Positions 34,090 through 43,159 of a DNA stretch of 64,000 nt are shown here, piece by piece. The DNA is from Wolbachia endosymbiont (group A) of Rhinocyllus conicus. GTDB taxonomy: Bacteria > Pseudomonadota > Alphaproteobacteria > Rickettsiales > Anaplasmataceae. The notes below the pieces were generated by a model, which saw nothing but the letters and a program-made list of their open reading frames with translations, was not told the origin of the DNA and did no database searches. The stretch covers positions 682,001-746,000 of the forward strand of contig NZ_OX366349.1 of the NCBI RefSeq assembly GCF_947250775.1, written 5' to 3'. The position numbers and the translations under genes are program-made. Every line of letters begins with the position of its first letter. Positions within the stretch are counted from its first letter, which is position 1.

Positions 34090-35715
34090 TTACATCTCAG
34101 GTGTAACATTTAGTATAGGTGCTATTCTATTTATAATGTTCTTTACTATAGGCGCAGCAATTATTCCCCCGGTATGGTGTATCCCTTGAGGTTCATCAAT
34201 AGCAATTAGCACTATATACCTTGGGTCAAGCATAGTTAGCACTCCTATAAATGACGCTATGTTTGCATCTTTGCTATATTTACCATCTACAACTTTTTCC
34301 GCCGATCCAGTTTTTCCTCCTATTGAATATGCCTTTATTTTTGCTTTTCTGCCAGTGCCATCTGTTACTGCTGCGCGTAATAATTTTCTCATTTCCCTGG
34401 AGGTTCTTCTTGAGATAATTTGCTCTCCTATACTTCTTTTATTCAACATCAAGGTTGCGTTATGAAATATCCCATTGTTGATTAATGCTGCTGCAGTTTG
34501 TGCAAGATGTATAGGAGTTACAGCTATGCCATAACCATAAGATGCTGTTATTAAAGTGTTTTCACTCCATTTATCCGGGATTATCGGTGTAGATTTTTCT
34601 GGTATTTCTATTTTCAAAGGAGAAAATAGCTTCATAGCTTTAAAGTATTCTACTTGTTTTTCAATACCTAATTTAACTGCAATTTTTGCTGCACCAATGT
34701 TGGATGATTTCACAAATATATCTCGCACAGTGATTTCCGGAATCTTAAATTCATGAAGATCATAAATTTTATATTTCCCAATAGTGATTGGCTTTGACAC
34801 GTCATATAAATCATCAATTTTTACAACGTTTGCATCAAGCGCTGCGGCTATTGTAAAGAATTTTAATACCGACCCCATCTCATACACCCCAAGACTGGCG
34901 CGATTAAACTTTTGTACGTCTTCTGCCTTATTCTGTAGGTTGGGGTTAAAATCAGGCAGACTGACCATTGAGATGACTTCACTATTTCTCACATTTAAAA
35001 CAATTCCTACTCCGCCGAGTGCCTGATATCTGCTTACAGCTTTAGTTAGCTCTTCATGCACTATGCTTTGCACTCGTGTATCTAAGGATAGTTGAATACC
35101 CTGGTAAGGTGTTATTCCAGCGCGTAATGCTGGAATCCACGTATTTTTTTTCTGGACCCCAGTGTCAGCTACTTGGATAACAGGATGTTGTTTGTTTTTA
35201 CTTATATATGCCTCAACTCCTGCAATACCGTTGCCATCTATGTCAGTGTAACCAAGCACGTGTGAAAATAAATTACTGTGAGGATATATACGTTTTACAT
35301 CGTTATAGAAGTTTATTCCTGGCACGCCGGCATTTTTTATTGCTAACAGTTCTTTTGGAGTCAAGTGCCGCTTTACCCAAGCAAATTTCTTTTTTGAAGT
35401 AAGTACTCTATATGAATTCTCGTATTCAAGATCATTCAAAATAGAACACAGTTGTGCTGCTATACTTTCCGGATTCTTTACTTTGGTTGCATCTGTATAT
35501 AGTGATGTTGTGGGCACATTTGTTGCTATTACCACTCCATTTCTATCTAAAATATCAGGTTGTTTATATACTGTATTATCTTTTCTAAAATTTTCTGAAG
35601 TAGTAGGTTGATCAAATGTTAAAGAGAATATGCGAAAAATAATTATTATATAAAATATAAATAATGGTACTATAAAACACAGTGAGCGGAGCTTATTTTT
35701 TAGTAATGCTTGCAT
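34090..35715 (-). CDS. ftsI: Peptidoglycan transpeptidase FtsI (PBP3)
   Basis: This 541-residue class B penicillin-binding protein cross-links septal peptidoglycan; in Wolbachia it would act on the residual lipid II-based cell division machinery. Features are an N-terminal membrane helix, a PBP dimer domain, and the transpeptidase motifs: SVLK (SxxK), the SSN motif (KSSNIGAAKIA) and KTGSAEK. The start could be ATG 35715 or TTG 35733 (six extra residues). About residues 176-202 (35111-35191) are encoded by a palindromic repeat, which appears as an insertion relative to a typical FtsI. ispH diverges 20 bp away. Confidence 0.93.
   Translation of the reverse strand: MQALLKNKLRSLCFIVPLFIFYIIIIFRIFSLTFDQPTTSENFRKDNTVYKQPDILDRNGVVIATNVPTTSLYTDATKVKNPESIAAQLCSILNDLEYENSYRVLTSKKKFAWVKRHLTPKELLAIKNAGVPGINFYNDVKRIYPHSNLFSHVLGYTDIDGNGIAGVEAYISKNKQHPVIQVADTGVQKKNTWIPALRAGITPYQGIQLSLDTRVQSIVHEELTKAVSRYQALGGVGIVLNVRNSEVISMVSLPDFNPNLQNKAEDVQKFNRASLGVYEMGSVLKFFTIAAALDANVVKIDDLYDVSKPITIGKYKIYDLHEFKIPEITVRDIFVKSSNIGAAKIAVKLGIEKQVEYFKAMKLFSPLKIEIPEKSTPIIPDKWSENTLITASYGYGIAVTPIHLAQTAAALINNGIFHNATLMLNKRSIGEQIISRRTSREMRKLLRAAVTDGTGRKAKIKAYSIGGKTGSAEKVVDGKYSKDANIASFIGVLTMLDPRYIVLIAIDEPQGIHHTGGIIAAPIVKNIINRIAPILNVTPEM
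35111..35191. repeat. Palindromic element inserted in frame within ftsI
   Basis: A hairpin ATTCCAGC..GCTGGAAT (35113-35135) is followed by CTGGACCCCAGTGTCAGC and TACTTGGATAAC, nearly the sequence of an intergenic palindrome at 37330-37360. Translation of this piece continues through ftsI without a stop, so the repeat is part of the coding sequence. Protein-coding palindromes have been described in Wolbachia and Rickettsia. Confidence 0.75.
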
Positions 35716-35735
35716 ATTTACTTGATTTGACAAAA

Positions 35736-36665
35736 ATGGAAATCATCTTAGCTGAGCCGCGAGGTTTTTGTGCCGGGGTAAAAAGAGCTGTGGACATATT
35801 AGCTATTACTTTAGAAAAATACAAAAACAAGTGCCAAGTTTATGTGCTACACGAAATTGTTCACAATAAATATATAGTAGAGGACTTTAAGAGACAAGGA
35901 GTGGTTTTTGTAAACAGTATCGAGGAAATTGAAGATAATGGAGGAATACTGATCTTCAGCGCGCACGGAGTATCAAAAAATATAGAAGATGAAGCAAAAA
36001 GAAAGGGTATTCAAGTGATTGATGCAACATGTCCTTTAGTCAGCAAAGTGCATAAAGAGGCAAAAAGGTATGAAAACAGTGGTAAAGAATTAATTCTCAT
36101 TGGGCATGAAAACCATCCAGAAGTTAAGGGAATTAGAGGAAGAGTAAATAATCCTATCATTTTAGTGCAAACTGTGCAGGACGTACGCAATTTAAAAGTT
36201 AAAGATCCAGATAATTTATCTTATGTTACACAAACCACGTTAAGCATCGACGATACCCGTGAAATTATTGTTGCCCTGAAGCTCAGGTTTCCAAGCATAA
36301 CAGGTCCAGATTTAAAGGACATATGCTATGCAACACAAAACAGACAAAATGCTGTTAAAAAGCTAGCTGAAATTGTAGACATGGTGTTAGTTGTAGGAAG
36401 TAAAAATAGCTCAAATTCAAACCGCTTATTAGATCTGTGCACTGCCAGAGGAAAAAGAGCCTACTTAATTGATAATTACAGCTGTGTGAATAAAAGCTGG
36501 TTTCAGGGCGTAGAAAAGATAGGAATCACTGCAGGTGCTTCCGCTCCTGACATATTGGTTGATGAATTAATGGACTACCTAAAAGTAAGCATGAATGTAG
36601 AAGTTTCAGTTATGCCAGGTGGTATTATTGAAAATGTTCAGTTTAAAATACCGAATCTGGTTTAA
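35736..36665 (+). CDS. ispH: 4-hydroxy-3-methylbut-2-enyl diphosphate reductase
   Basis: This 309-residue [4Fe-4S] enzyme makes isopentenyl and dimethylallyl diphosphate in the last step of the MEP pathway. Three conserved cysteines are in GFCAGV (Cys12), ATCPLV and ICYATQN; the last motif and TTLSIDDTREII match the family. The start at 35736 matches the MEIILAEPRGFC N-terminus; a longer frame from 35682 is not supported. The other MEP enzyme in the window is dxr at 48779. Confidence 0.96.
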   Translation: MEIILAEPRGFCAGVKRAVDILAITLEKYKNKCQVYVLHEIVHNKYIVEDFKRQGVVFVNSIEEIEDNGGILIFSAHGVSKNIEDEAKRKGIQVIDATCPLVSKVHKEAKRYENSGKELILIGHENHPEVKGIRGRVNNPIILVQTVQDVRNLKVKDPDNLSYVTQTTLSIDDTREIIVALKLRFPSITGPDLKDICYATQNRQNAVKKLAEIVDMVLVVGSKNSSNSNRLLDLCTARGKRAYLIDNYSCVNKSWFQGVEKIGITAGASAPDILVDELMDYLKVSMNVEVSVMPGGIIENVQFKIPNLV

Positions 36666-36791
36666 AACACAACTTATCTACTAAGCTTCTCTTGAAATCA
36701 CACAAATCAGCATCTATAGCTAAGACGTCATACCGCGATTCATTAGACTTCTTGCATAACCTTATAACAAACTTTTATTGGGAATAGAAAC

Positions 36792-37303
36792 GAAAAACTT
36801 CCTTGACAAACTCCGCCAGCCCCCTTATCATGAAACTGAAGGTATTCAGTTATCTTCATCTGTGCAGATTAAACAGCAAGAAAACAACGTAGTTGGCGTC
36901 TTGTTTTTAATTTTTTGCACTATGTGCACCTTATGTCTTCACAATATTTCTAGGTTTTTACCTATATAAGCTGAAACGCGCTTATAAGTCGTTTAAGACA
37001 GTATAGTACGCCAATTTGCAGGATTAGGGAGTGAACACTAATTACCACGGGGTTTCTTTTGCCTTTTTTTCTGCTTAGTAAATTTCTTAAACATTTAAAC
37101 TAAGGTGAGTTGCATTTAAAAGCAGCTAAATTGCAGTGTTTAAGACTTAAAAAACGCCAATACTGAAAATAGACAATGACTAGGCCTTCTTTTGCCTTTT
37201 TTTTCGTTTGGTAAATTTCTTAAATATTTATAGCTAAACGACAATCGTCATCCCGCTGCTTGTTAGCGGGATCTATGCTAAGAGATACCGCGGCGGTATG
37301 ACG
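36792..37303. repeat. Dispersed ~500-bp repeat, copy 2
   Basis: This copy matches 11300-11810 almost base for base. It keeps TTGACA (36803-36808), 17 bp, TATCAT (36826-36831). A 63-codon frame (36778-36969) begins at an ATG just upstream, but that ATG is absent from copy 1, so the frame is not counted as a gene. It is the first element of a repeat island filling 36666-38212, which is otherwise gene-free. A partial CTATAGCTAAGACGTC palindrome precedes it near 36714. Confidence 0.85.
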
Positions 37304-37319
37304 TAGGACTGCTGTCATT

Positions 37320-37446
37320 CTGGTGCTCCTTTTTTTGTCATCCAAGTAGCTGACACTGGGATCTAGCCTTTATTATTTGGTTGAAATTAAGTCTTCTGGA
37401 TCCCAATGTCAGCTACTTTCATGACATCATCATAAAGTAAAATGAG
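37320..37446. repeat. Tandem ATCCCAGTG-type palindromes
   Basis: Two copies of the GTCATCC..GACACTGGGATC palindrome family lie end to end between the dispersed repeat and the MITE. The second ends in ATCCCAGTG, the site into which the MITE inserted. Confidence 0.65.
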
Positions 37447-37790
37447 ATCCCAGTGGGCTTTGTTGCATCGCTAGCTATGATGGATTAAAGATAAAAAAGA
37501 TGGAGAATATCAGTAGCTTATTATTCTGGTATTTATAACAAGAACGGTCAGTGAATACCTAAATTTGAGTAAAAGAAATTTCACTACCACTCACTAATCC
37601 GGCTAAAATTCAAGAATTTCAATGCTTTAGCTATTTTCAATAGAATTAAGTTTATTAATATAAATAATAAATTACTATTCTTAAATTTGATCAGATTGAT
37701 TGCAAAAAAACAAGATTTTCAATAGGTTGCTTATAATCCTAGCTATAGTTAGCCTTTCATAAGTAGCGATGCAACAAAGCCATCCCAGTG
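37447..37790. mobile_element. 326-bp MITE (IS5/IS903-like ends) with 9-bp target duplications
   Basis: The element runs from 37456 to 37781. Its ends GGCTTTGTTGCATCGCT (37456-37472) and AGCGATGCAACAAAGCC (37765-37781) are 17-bp perfect inverted repeats that extend to about 25 bp with two mismatches. It is flanked by ATCCCAGTG at 37447-37455 and 37782-37790, a 9-bp direct repeat. GGCTTTGTTG ends with 9-bp duplications fit the IS903 group of the IS5 family. No transposase remains, so it is non-autonomous. The target was an ATCCCAGTG palindrome. Confidence 0.8.
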
Positions 37791-38130
37791 TCACGCACTG
37801 GGATGACAGCTAGCCTGACAACCGTCATTCCGCTACGTGTTAGCGGAATCTATGCTAAGAGATACCGCGGCGGTATGACGGTTCGTGGTAGTATGACGGT
37901 TCGCGGCGGCATGACGGTTCGCGGCGGCATGAAGGTTCGCGGTGGCATGACGATAAGCTCGTCATCCCGCTACTTGTTAGCGGGATCTGGAGATACCGCA
38001 GTGGTATGACGTAGGAAAACCTAAGCTATACTTTTATAACCCAATCAAAATCCTGGATCCCGCTAACACGTAGCGGAATGATGGTTTTTCAAATCGTCGG
38101 TAAGCCTAAGTCAGTTTAGCTATATGCTTT
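37791..38130. repeat. Run of palindromic repeats including an 18-bp tandem array
   Basis: After the MITE come the CCGCTA/TAGCGG hairpin, the TACCGCGGCGGTATGACG hairpin, and an 18-bp tandem array (37874-37952, about 4.4 units of TATGACGGTTCGCGGCGG with small variations), then another CCCGCTA hairpin and a final GTCGGTAAGCCTAAGTCAG..TAGCTATA end. A translated frame over this array is an artefact of the repeat. Nothing else is seen up to 38212. Confidence 0.75.
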
Positions 38131-38212
38131 TAATTCCCCAAAAGGAGAATTAAATATGTGAAGTTCTAGTTGATATGATTTAATGAATGGTTAGTTTAAA
38201 TTACTAATTTAT

Positions 38213-39190
38213 TTAAGAGATTTTGATAATATTTAACCCACTCGCTTTTCTATTTTCCATATCGCGATGAGCTTGAATTATTTCATCAAATTTATATTTT
38301 TTATTGATCCGTACAGTTAAAAGTTTTTTTCTTATCATCTCGAAGATTTCCATTGTGGTAAGCACTAATGTGAATCTATCATGCTTATAATGGTATATTG
38401 AGGTTCCAGTTGCAAATAACGAACGTGAACTAAGTAAAGAAAAACTAATAGGAGCGTTACCTGATATCTGCCCATAGGAAACGTATATGCCGAACCTGCC
38501 TAAAGATTCAAAAGAAAGCTTGCTTGTAGCGTAACCTATAGGGTCATACACTGCACCTACTCCTCTGTTTTGCGTAATCTCCATAACTTTAGAAACGAAG
38601 TCTTTATCATTGTAGTTTATTGCGTATGTGCAGCCACTTTGTAAAGCTATCTTCATTTTTTCATCAGAGCTTACAGAACCTATCACTACACCTTTTTTAT
38701 CCTTTGCCCATTGGCATATTATTTGTCCTAAGCCACCATTAGCCCCATGAACTAGCACGAAAGCACCAGGCCTAACTTTATAAGATTGATTAACTAAATA
38801 GTGAGCTGTCATACCTTTAAACAGCACTGCAGCAGCAACTTCATCAGATATGTCATCTGGAATTTTTATCAGATATTTCTGGTGTATAATGCGCTTTTCA
38901 CAATATGCCCCTGGAGGAGCTGTGCAATATCCAACTCTGTCTCCAACTTTGAATCCATCACTGATTTTTTTACCAAGTTTTTCAATAACCCCAACTGCTT
39001 CCACTCCAAGCACTGATGGTAAATTTTTAATTTTGCGTGTACCTTTTCTGTGCTCTAAATCATAACGATTTAAGCCGATAGTTGTATGACGTATTAAGAC
39101 TTCCTCGCCTTTTGGCTCACCTATATTCTTATCTACAAATTCTAATACTTCTGGTCCCCCAGTTTTTTTTATTTGTATAGCTCTAACCAT
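38213..39190 (-). CDS. Quinone oxidoreductase family protein (zinc-independent alcohol dehydrogenase type)
   Basis: This 325-residue protein has the GroES-like N-terminal domain and a Rossmann domain of the quinone oxidoreductase (QOR/zeta-crystallin) branch of the medium-chain dehydrogenases. GVEAVGVIEKLGKKI and the nucleotide-binding pattern VLVHGANGGLGQIICQWAK (about 148-166) are clear. It lacks the catalytic zinc ligands of alcohol dehydrogenases, so it probably reduces quinones or enones with NADPH. It stands alone. Confidence 0.9.
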   Translation of the reverse strand: MVRAIQIKKTGGPEVLEFVDKNIGEPKGEEVLIRHTTIGLNRYDLEHRKGTRKIKNLPSVLGVEAVGVIEKLGKKISDGFKVGDRVGYCTAPPGAYCEKRIIHQKYLIKIPDDISDEVAAAVLFKGMTAHYLVNQSYKVRPGAFVLVHGANGGLGQIICQWAKDKKGVVIGSVSSDEKMKIALQSGCTYAINYNDKDFVSKVMEITQNRGVGAVYDPIGYATSKLSFESLGRFGIYVSYGQISGNAPISFSLLSSRSLFATGTSIYHYKHDRFTLVLTTMEIFEMIRKKLLTVRINKKYKFDEIIQAHRDMENRKASGLNIIKIS

Positions 39191-39337
39191 GATGAATGTA
39201 AGATAAAAACTTTGATTATGTTATCTAATAATTAATATTTTGCAAAGTCATTGTTTCCACAATTAACAAGCTTGACTTTTTTATCAAATATCTCTATATT
39301 TTAAATAAGCTATTTAAGCAATTAGAGAGTATAAATT

Positions 39338-40072
39338 ATGTTAGGTAGAAGAGATAGATATATTAATAGGTATATTGCTCTTTGTGAGATATTTAAGAAA
39401 ATAAGCAATAATACGAACATATGTAATGTAATAGAGCTAATAAAAGACAAATTAAAAGAAGGCACATTTAATACAAATAAAGAGTATAGTCAAAGTTGCA
39501 GTGATTTATTTGAGTTATGGAAAGCTGGAAATTTTGCAATTGACCATGAATTTCGTGTGCAAAATGATGGCAAAGATCCAGATGCCAGAAAACTCTTAGA
39601 TATAGCTATCAACTCTAAATACCTTAACGTGGCAGAAGCTTTAGTAAGAGCTGGAGCGGACATTAAGCCAAAAAAAAATGGATTTACCTATCTACATACA
39701 GCTTTTTTTATACCATCTCCAAACCTTTTTAAGACTCTCATGGAGAGAAAAATAATCATTACCTCTAATGAGCAAGCATGTGCCATTTTAGAAGGTTTTA
39801 CTAACTTTTCCCTCGACCAATTTTCACCAAATAAAGAGAATGCTGAAAGAGCTGAAAGTTAGATAAAATGTGTCAAGATGCTAATTAATCACATATTAAA
39901 GGAAAATCCCAACATAGAAATGCCAGATTCTGTAAAAAATAATAAGGAATTGGCTGAGTATTGGAATACTTGTGAAGCAAAGAATGAAGGATGGGAATTG
40001 ATAACACCAAGCACTGAGACACAAGTAGTCAGTGCGCAAAAAGCAAATAAGAGCTCCTGTTCAATTCAATAG
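39338..40072 (+). pseudogene. Ankyrin-repeat-type protein interrupted by an in-frame TAG
   Basis: A 174-codon frame ends at TAG 39860-39862 and the same frame reopens and continues to a stop at 40072 (the next ATG is 39878). Joined, the gene would be about 244 codons. The first part has an ankyrin-like unit (DARKLLDIAINSKYLNVAEALVRAGADI followed by NGFTYLHTAF) at about residues 88-130. The residues after the TAG (IKCVKMLINHILKENP) look like a continuation of ankyrin-type helices. Ankyrin proteins are numerous in Wolbachia and may act in the host. Either a nonsense mutation has truncated it or the TAG is read through; the shorter product is also possible. Confidence 0.7.
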
Positions 40073-40113
40073 ATCTGTTGCATAACTATTATTTGAATAA
40101 CAACGCACTCCTT

Positions 40114-40311
40114 CTATAGCTAACACGTCATACCGCCGCGGTATCTCAAAGCATAGATCCTGCTAACGGGTAGCGGGATGACGAGGTTTACCTTATCGGA
40201 TTGTTTCAACACGTCATACCGCCGCGGTATCTCAAAGCATAGATCCCGCTAACGGGTAGCGGAATGACAGTTTTTCAAATTGTCGGTAAATCTAAGTCAG
40301 TTTAGCTATAG
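40114..40311. repeat. Composite palindromic repeat with an internal duplication
   Basis: The flanks CTATAGC (40114-40120) and TAGCTATAG (40303-40311) bound two successive copies of ACGTCATACCGCCGCGGTATCTC plus ATAGATCC..GCTAACGGGTAGCGG, a roughly 80-bp unit duplicated in tandem. It occupies most of the gap between the ankyrin-type gene and cox11. Confidence 0.8.
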
Positions 40312-40346
40312 CTCACGCTGCTTGGGTGGACAATAGAAAAAGTTTG

Positions 40347-40883
40347 TTACTTAAGCTTAAAAAACGTGTATGATAGCGTTATTTCACTTAAATCTTTTGT
40401 ATTACTATCAAGCATTATCTCAGGATCTATATAGAAAGATACGGGCATAGCTGCTTTTTGTTTTGGTAGCAACATTTGTTCTTCAAAACAAAAGCATGCA
40501 ACTTTATTAAAATACTTACCTGCTTTGAAAGGCGTAACGTTATATACTGCCATACCAAATGAAAGATGATCAGATAGATTTTTTGCGTAATAAAATGCTA
40601 AACTTTGTTCTCCTATGTTTACGTCAACGTAGTTAGTTTCTGATTTAAATTCCCAAGGTAGATCGGACATTATATCAGCATTGAAGTGGACCCTGATTTT
40701 TTGGTCAGTTGCACTTATTGTTGCATTAGTTACTTTTCTTGTTGTGCCACCATACCCGGTAGCTTTACAGAAAATGCTATATAATGGTACCGATGCATAT
40801 GCAAGACATAGCATCAACACGACTAAAGATATTAAAAAGAAAACTATAGAATTCTTACTACCTTTCCTTAAAAAGGAAAACAT
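40347..40883 (-). CDS. cox11: Cytochrome c oxidase assembly protein CtaG/Cox11
   Basis: This 178-residue protein delivers copper to the CuB site of subunit I of cytochrome c oxidase. It has an N-terminal membrane helix (about 14-35), the conserved FCKATGYGGTT motif and the copper-binding CFCFEEQ motif (about 130-136), and a C-terminal VSFYIDPE element. The gene begins one base after the end of the BI-1 family gene, so the two are probably co-transcribed. Confidence 0.94.
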   Translation of the reverse strand: MFSFLRKGSKNSIVFFLISLVVLMLCLAYASVPLYSIFCKATGYGGTTRKVTNATISATDQKIRVHFNADIMSDLPWEFKSETNYVDVNIGEQSLAFYYAKNLSDHLSFGMAVYNVTPFKAGKYFNKVACFCFEEQMLLPKQKAAMPVSFYIDPEIMLDSNTKDLSEITLSYTFFKLK

Positions 40884-41606
40884 CTAGTCCCTATTATTGA
40901 ACAAGTTAAGTAACCTGAGTAGATTGAGAAATATGTTAATAAAGTTAAAATAAAGATCAGTTGCACCCAGTATTGCCAATTTAGTAGTAGCGACTTCTGA
41001 TCCGTCGTTATATTTATAATAAACGTCCTTGATTCTTTGAGCATCATACGCAGTCATTAAGGTAAAGACTATTACTGATATGAACGATATTGCAAAGTAG
41101 AGAGGACTACTTCCAAGGAATAAATTTACTATGGATGCTATAATTATCCCCAAGACTCCCATAATCAAGAAAGAGCCCATACTTGTAAGATCTCTTTTTG
41201 TGGTATTACCGTATAAAGCCATAGAGCCAAACATAATTGATGTAATGAAAAACGCTCTTGCTATATTTTCTGCAGTATAAACTATAAAAATATAAGATAA
41301 GGAAAGCCCCATTAACACTGAGAACGAGAAAAATATAGTAACGGCAGACTGAGCACTTAGGTGTTGAATTCTATACCGCATATAGATCACCAATGCAGCC
41401 GGAGAGAATATTATCACAAGCGACAGAACAGGATTAGAATGAATTACCTGAAAAAGACCAGAAAATACCGTTAGAAACGCAACAAGCCCTGTAACGCCCA
41501 AAGCTAAAGCCATATAATTATATACTTTAGTTAGGTAACTTCTGAGCCCAGCGCTATAATAAACGCCCTGAGAGCGGATATCCTGTTCATTTCTCATGTA
41601 AGACAT
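40884..41606 (-). CDS. Bax inhibitor-1/YccA family membrane protein
   Basis: This 240-residue protein has seven hydrophobic segments and the family's C-terminal pattern AYDAQRIKDVYY followed by ATDLYFNFINIFLNLLRLL. BI-1 proteins of bacteria (YccA) interact with FtsH or act as Ca2+/H+ leak channels. Its start is supported by ATG at 41606 and a Shine-Dalgarno-like AAGGAG just upstream (AAAAGGAGTTAC). Confidence 0.9.
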   Translation of the reverse strand: MSYMRNEQDIRSQGVYYSAGLRSYLTKVYNYMALALGVTGLVAFLTVFSGLFQVIHSNPVLSLVIIFSPAALVIYMRYRIQHLSAQSAVTIFFSFSVLMGLSLSYIFIVYTAENIARAFFITSIMFGSMALYGNTTKRDLTSMGSFLIMGVLGIIIASIVNLFLGSSPLYFAISFISVIVFTLMTAYDAQRIKDVYYKYNDGSEVATTKLAILGATDLYFNFINIFLNLLRLLNLFNNRD

Positions 41607-41686
41607 AAATGTAACTCCTTTTGTCCATTATTTAACACATTATAATATAAAACCACATTTTTATCAAGTATTTTTATTATAAACAG

Positions 41687-42451
41687 CTATGCGCTGGCAT
41701 TTGTTTTAATATAAATAGAATATAGGCCTATTGCTGCTGCATTTGAAACATTTAAACTGTTAATTGCATTTGACATTGGTATTTTTAAAAGATAATCACA
41801 ATTTTCTTTAACTAACCTCCGCATTCCTTTCTCTTCAGAACCAAAAATGATTACTCTTTTTTGGCCAAAGCTCTTTATTTCATCTATATCCTCGCCAGCG
41901 TTACAATCAAACCCATAACACCAGTAGCCGACCTTTTTTAAATACTGCATAGTTTTTACTATATTTGTAACGTATATTAGCGGAACAATATCCAATGCTC
42001 CACTTGCTGCTTTTGCAATAGATGCATTTTCACTCGGTGAGTGGTTATGTGGTAAAACCAATGCGTTGACATTAAAACAAGCTGAAGTTCTTAAAATTGA
42101 CCCAATATTGTGCGTGTCAGTGACTTGATCTAAAATGACTATAGTAGAGCTGTCGTTTGAGCTTTCAGCTACTTCTTCGATGCTTAAGTTACAAAGAATA
42201 GGGGCAACATTTAAAGCAATTCCTTGATGGTTAGCACCTTTAGATAAAACGTCATTAAGTATTTTGTTTTCTACTAATCGAACTTTAATGCCCTTACTAT
42301 TTGCACATTGCCTAATTTCTTTTTCGTGTTCTCTATAGAAATTTTCTGTTACTAACAGTTCTATACACCGCCTATTTTTATTCTTCAGTGCTGACATGCA
42401 GGTGTGCTTTCCATACAGCCAAAAATTCTCATTAGTTTTTGACGATTTCAT
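41687..42451 (-). CDS. rlmB: 23S rRNA (guanosine-2'-O-)-methyltransferase RlmB family (SPOUT)
   Basis: This 254-residue protein belongs to the TrmH/RlmB SPOUT methyltransferases. Visible motifs are the N-terminal LYGKHTCMSALKN, motif 1 NIGSILRTSACF, motif 2 IIFGSEEKGM and motif 3 IPMSNAINSLNVSNAAAIGLY, which form the knotted SAM site. RlmB methylates Gm2251 of 23S rRNA; a tRNA TrmH assignment cannot be excluded but the short N-terminal domain fits RlmB. It is divergent to the Smr gene. Confidence 0.88.
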   Translation of the reverse strand: MKSSKTNENFWLYGKHTCMSALKNKNRRCIELLVTENFYREHEKEIRQCANSKGIKVRLVENKILNDVLSKGANHQGIALNVAPILCNLSIEEVAESSNDSSTIVILDQVTDTHNIGSILRTSACFNVNALVLPHNHSPSENASIAKAASGALDIVPLIYVTNIVKTMQYLKKVGYWCYGFDCNAGEDIDEIKSFGQKRVIIFGSEEKGMRRLVKENCDYLLKIPMSNAINSLNVSNAAAIGLYSIYIKTNASA

Positions 42452-42543
42452 CGTATTATCGAAAATCTGGTTTTTATAGAATAAGCAACATTTTACTATG
42501 TTTGGATATTGTTGTAAAATTATACAATTCGATTAATGCGTTT

Positions 42544-43038
42544 ATGTCGGACGATGAGTTGGATTGGCAAAAAAATGTTAAGCCAATAGAATGTGGAAAA
42601 GTTACTTTAAAAGTTAATCATAAAGTAAATATAAAGTCTATGGTTGATAAAGGTACCTCCGACTTACAAAGGAATTTTCTTAATACTAATAATGGTAACT
42701 CATCATTTTGTCTTGACCAAAACACAAAATCAAAAGTTGATAGGGGTAAATATTTTATAAGCGATAAGCTCGATTTGCACGGCTATAGTATAGAGGATGC
42801 TTACTGTAAATTGATAGATTTTATTATCAAAAATTATCGAGCAGGAAATAGATGTTTATTGGTAATTACGGGATACGGCAGTGCAACAAATAAAACAGAC
42901 ACTATAAAGAATAACTTAAATAAGTGGTTAAATGATACTAAAATCCAGCATATGGTTCTATACTACCAGCAAGCTACGAAAAAACATGGTGGTAAAGGGG
43001 CTTTTTATGTTTTATTAAAAAGGCTTAGGCCCTATTAG
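42544..43038 (+). CDS. Smr domain protein
   Basis: This 164-residue protein ends in a Smr (small MutS-related) domain: the DLHGYSIEDAYCKLIDFI pattern and LLVITGYGSATNKT. The DLHG and GxG motifs are typical of Smr nucleases. The N-terminal 75 residues are low in complexity. The start at 42544 is preferred; a frame from 42439 would include 35 residues overlapping the divergent rlmB start. Smr proteins nick DNA or RNA in some bacteria; the Wolbachia role is unknown. Confidence 0.85.
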   Translation: MSDDELDWQKNVKPIECGKVTLKVNHKVNIKSMVDKGTSDLQRNFLNTNNGNSSFCLDQNTKSKVDRGKYFISDKLDLHGYSIEDAYCKLIDFIIKNYRAGNRCLLVITGYGSATNKTDTIKNNLNKWLNDTKIQHMVLYYQQATKKHGGKGAFYVLLKRLRPY

Positions 43039-43159
43039 CTGCTTAAGTTTCCTTTTAAGCCTTAATTTTTTTTATATAGCCATATAAAAACCAGTGTTCG
43101 GCAGCGCGTTACGCACAATTGTACAAACATTGTAGCCGTTATTCAAGTAGCCCGCAGAA

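Noticed and set aside
36778..36969. 63-codon frame in dispersed repeat copy 2
   Set aside because: The same frame in copy 1 has a stop just upstream and no start codon, and copy 3 is diverged, so coding is unlikely.
37874..37952. CRISPR array
   Set aside because: The units are contiguous with no spacers and vary; it is a simple tandem repeat.
37788..38009. Open frame with repeated GGMTVR units
   Set aside because: It is a translation of the 18-bp tandem repeat and palindromes; repeat length is a multiple of three by chance and no gene context exists.
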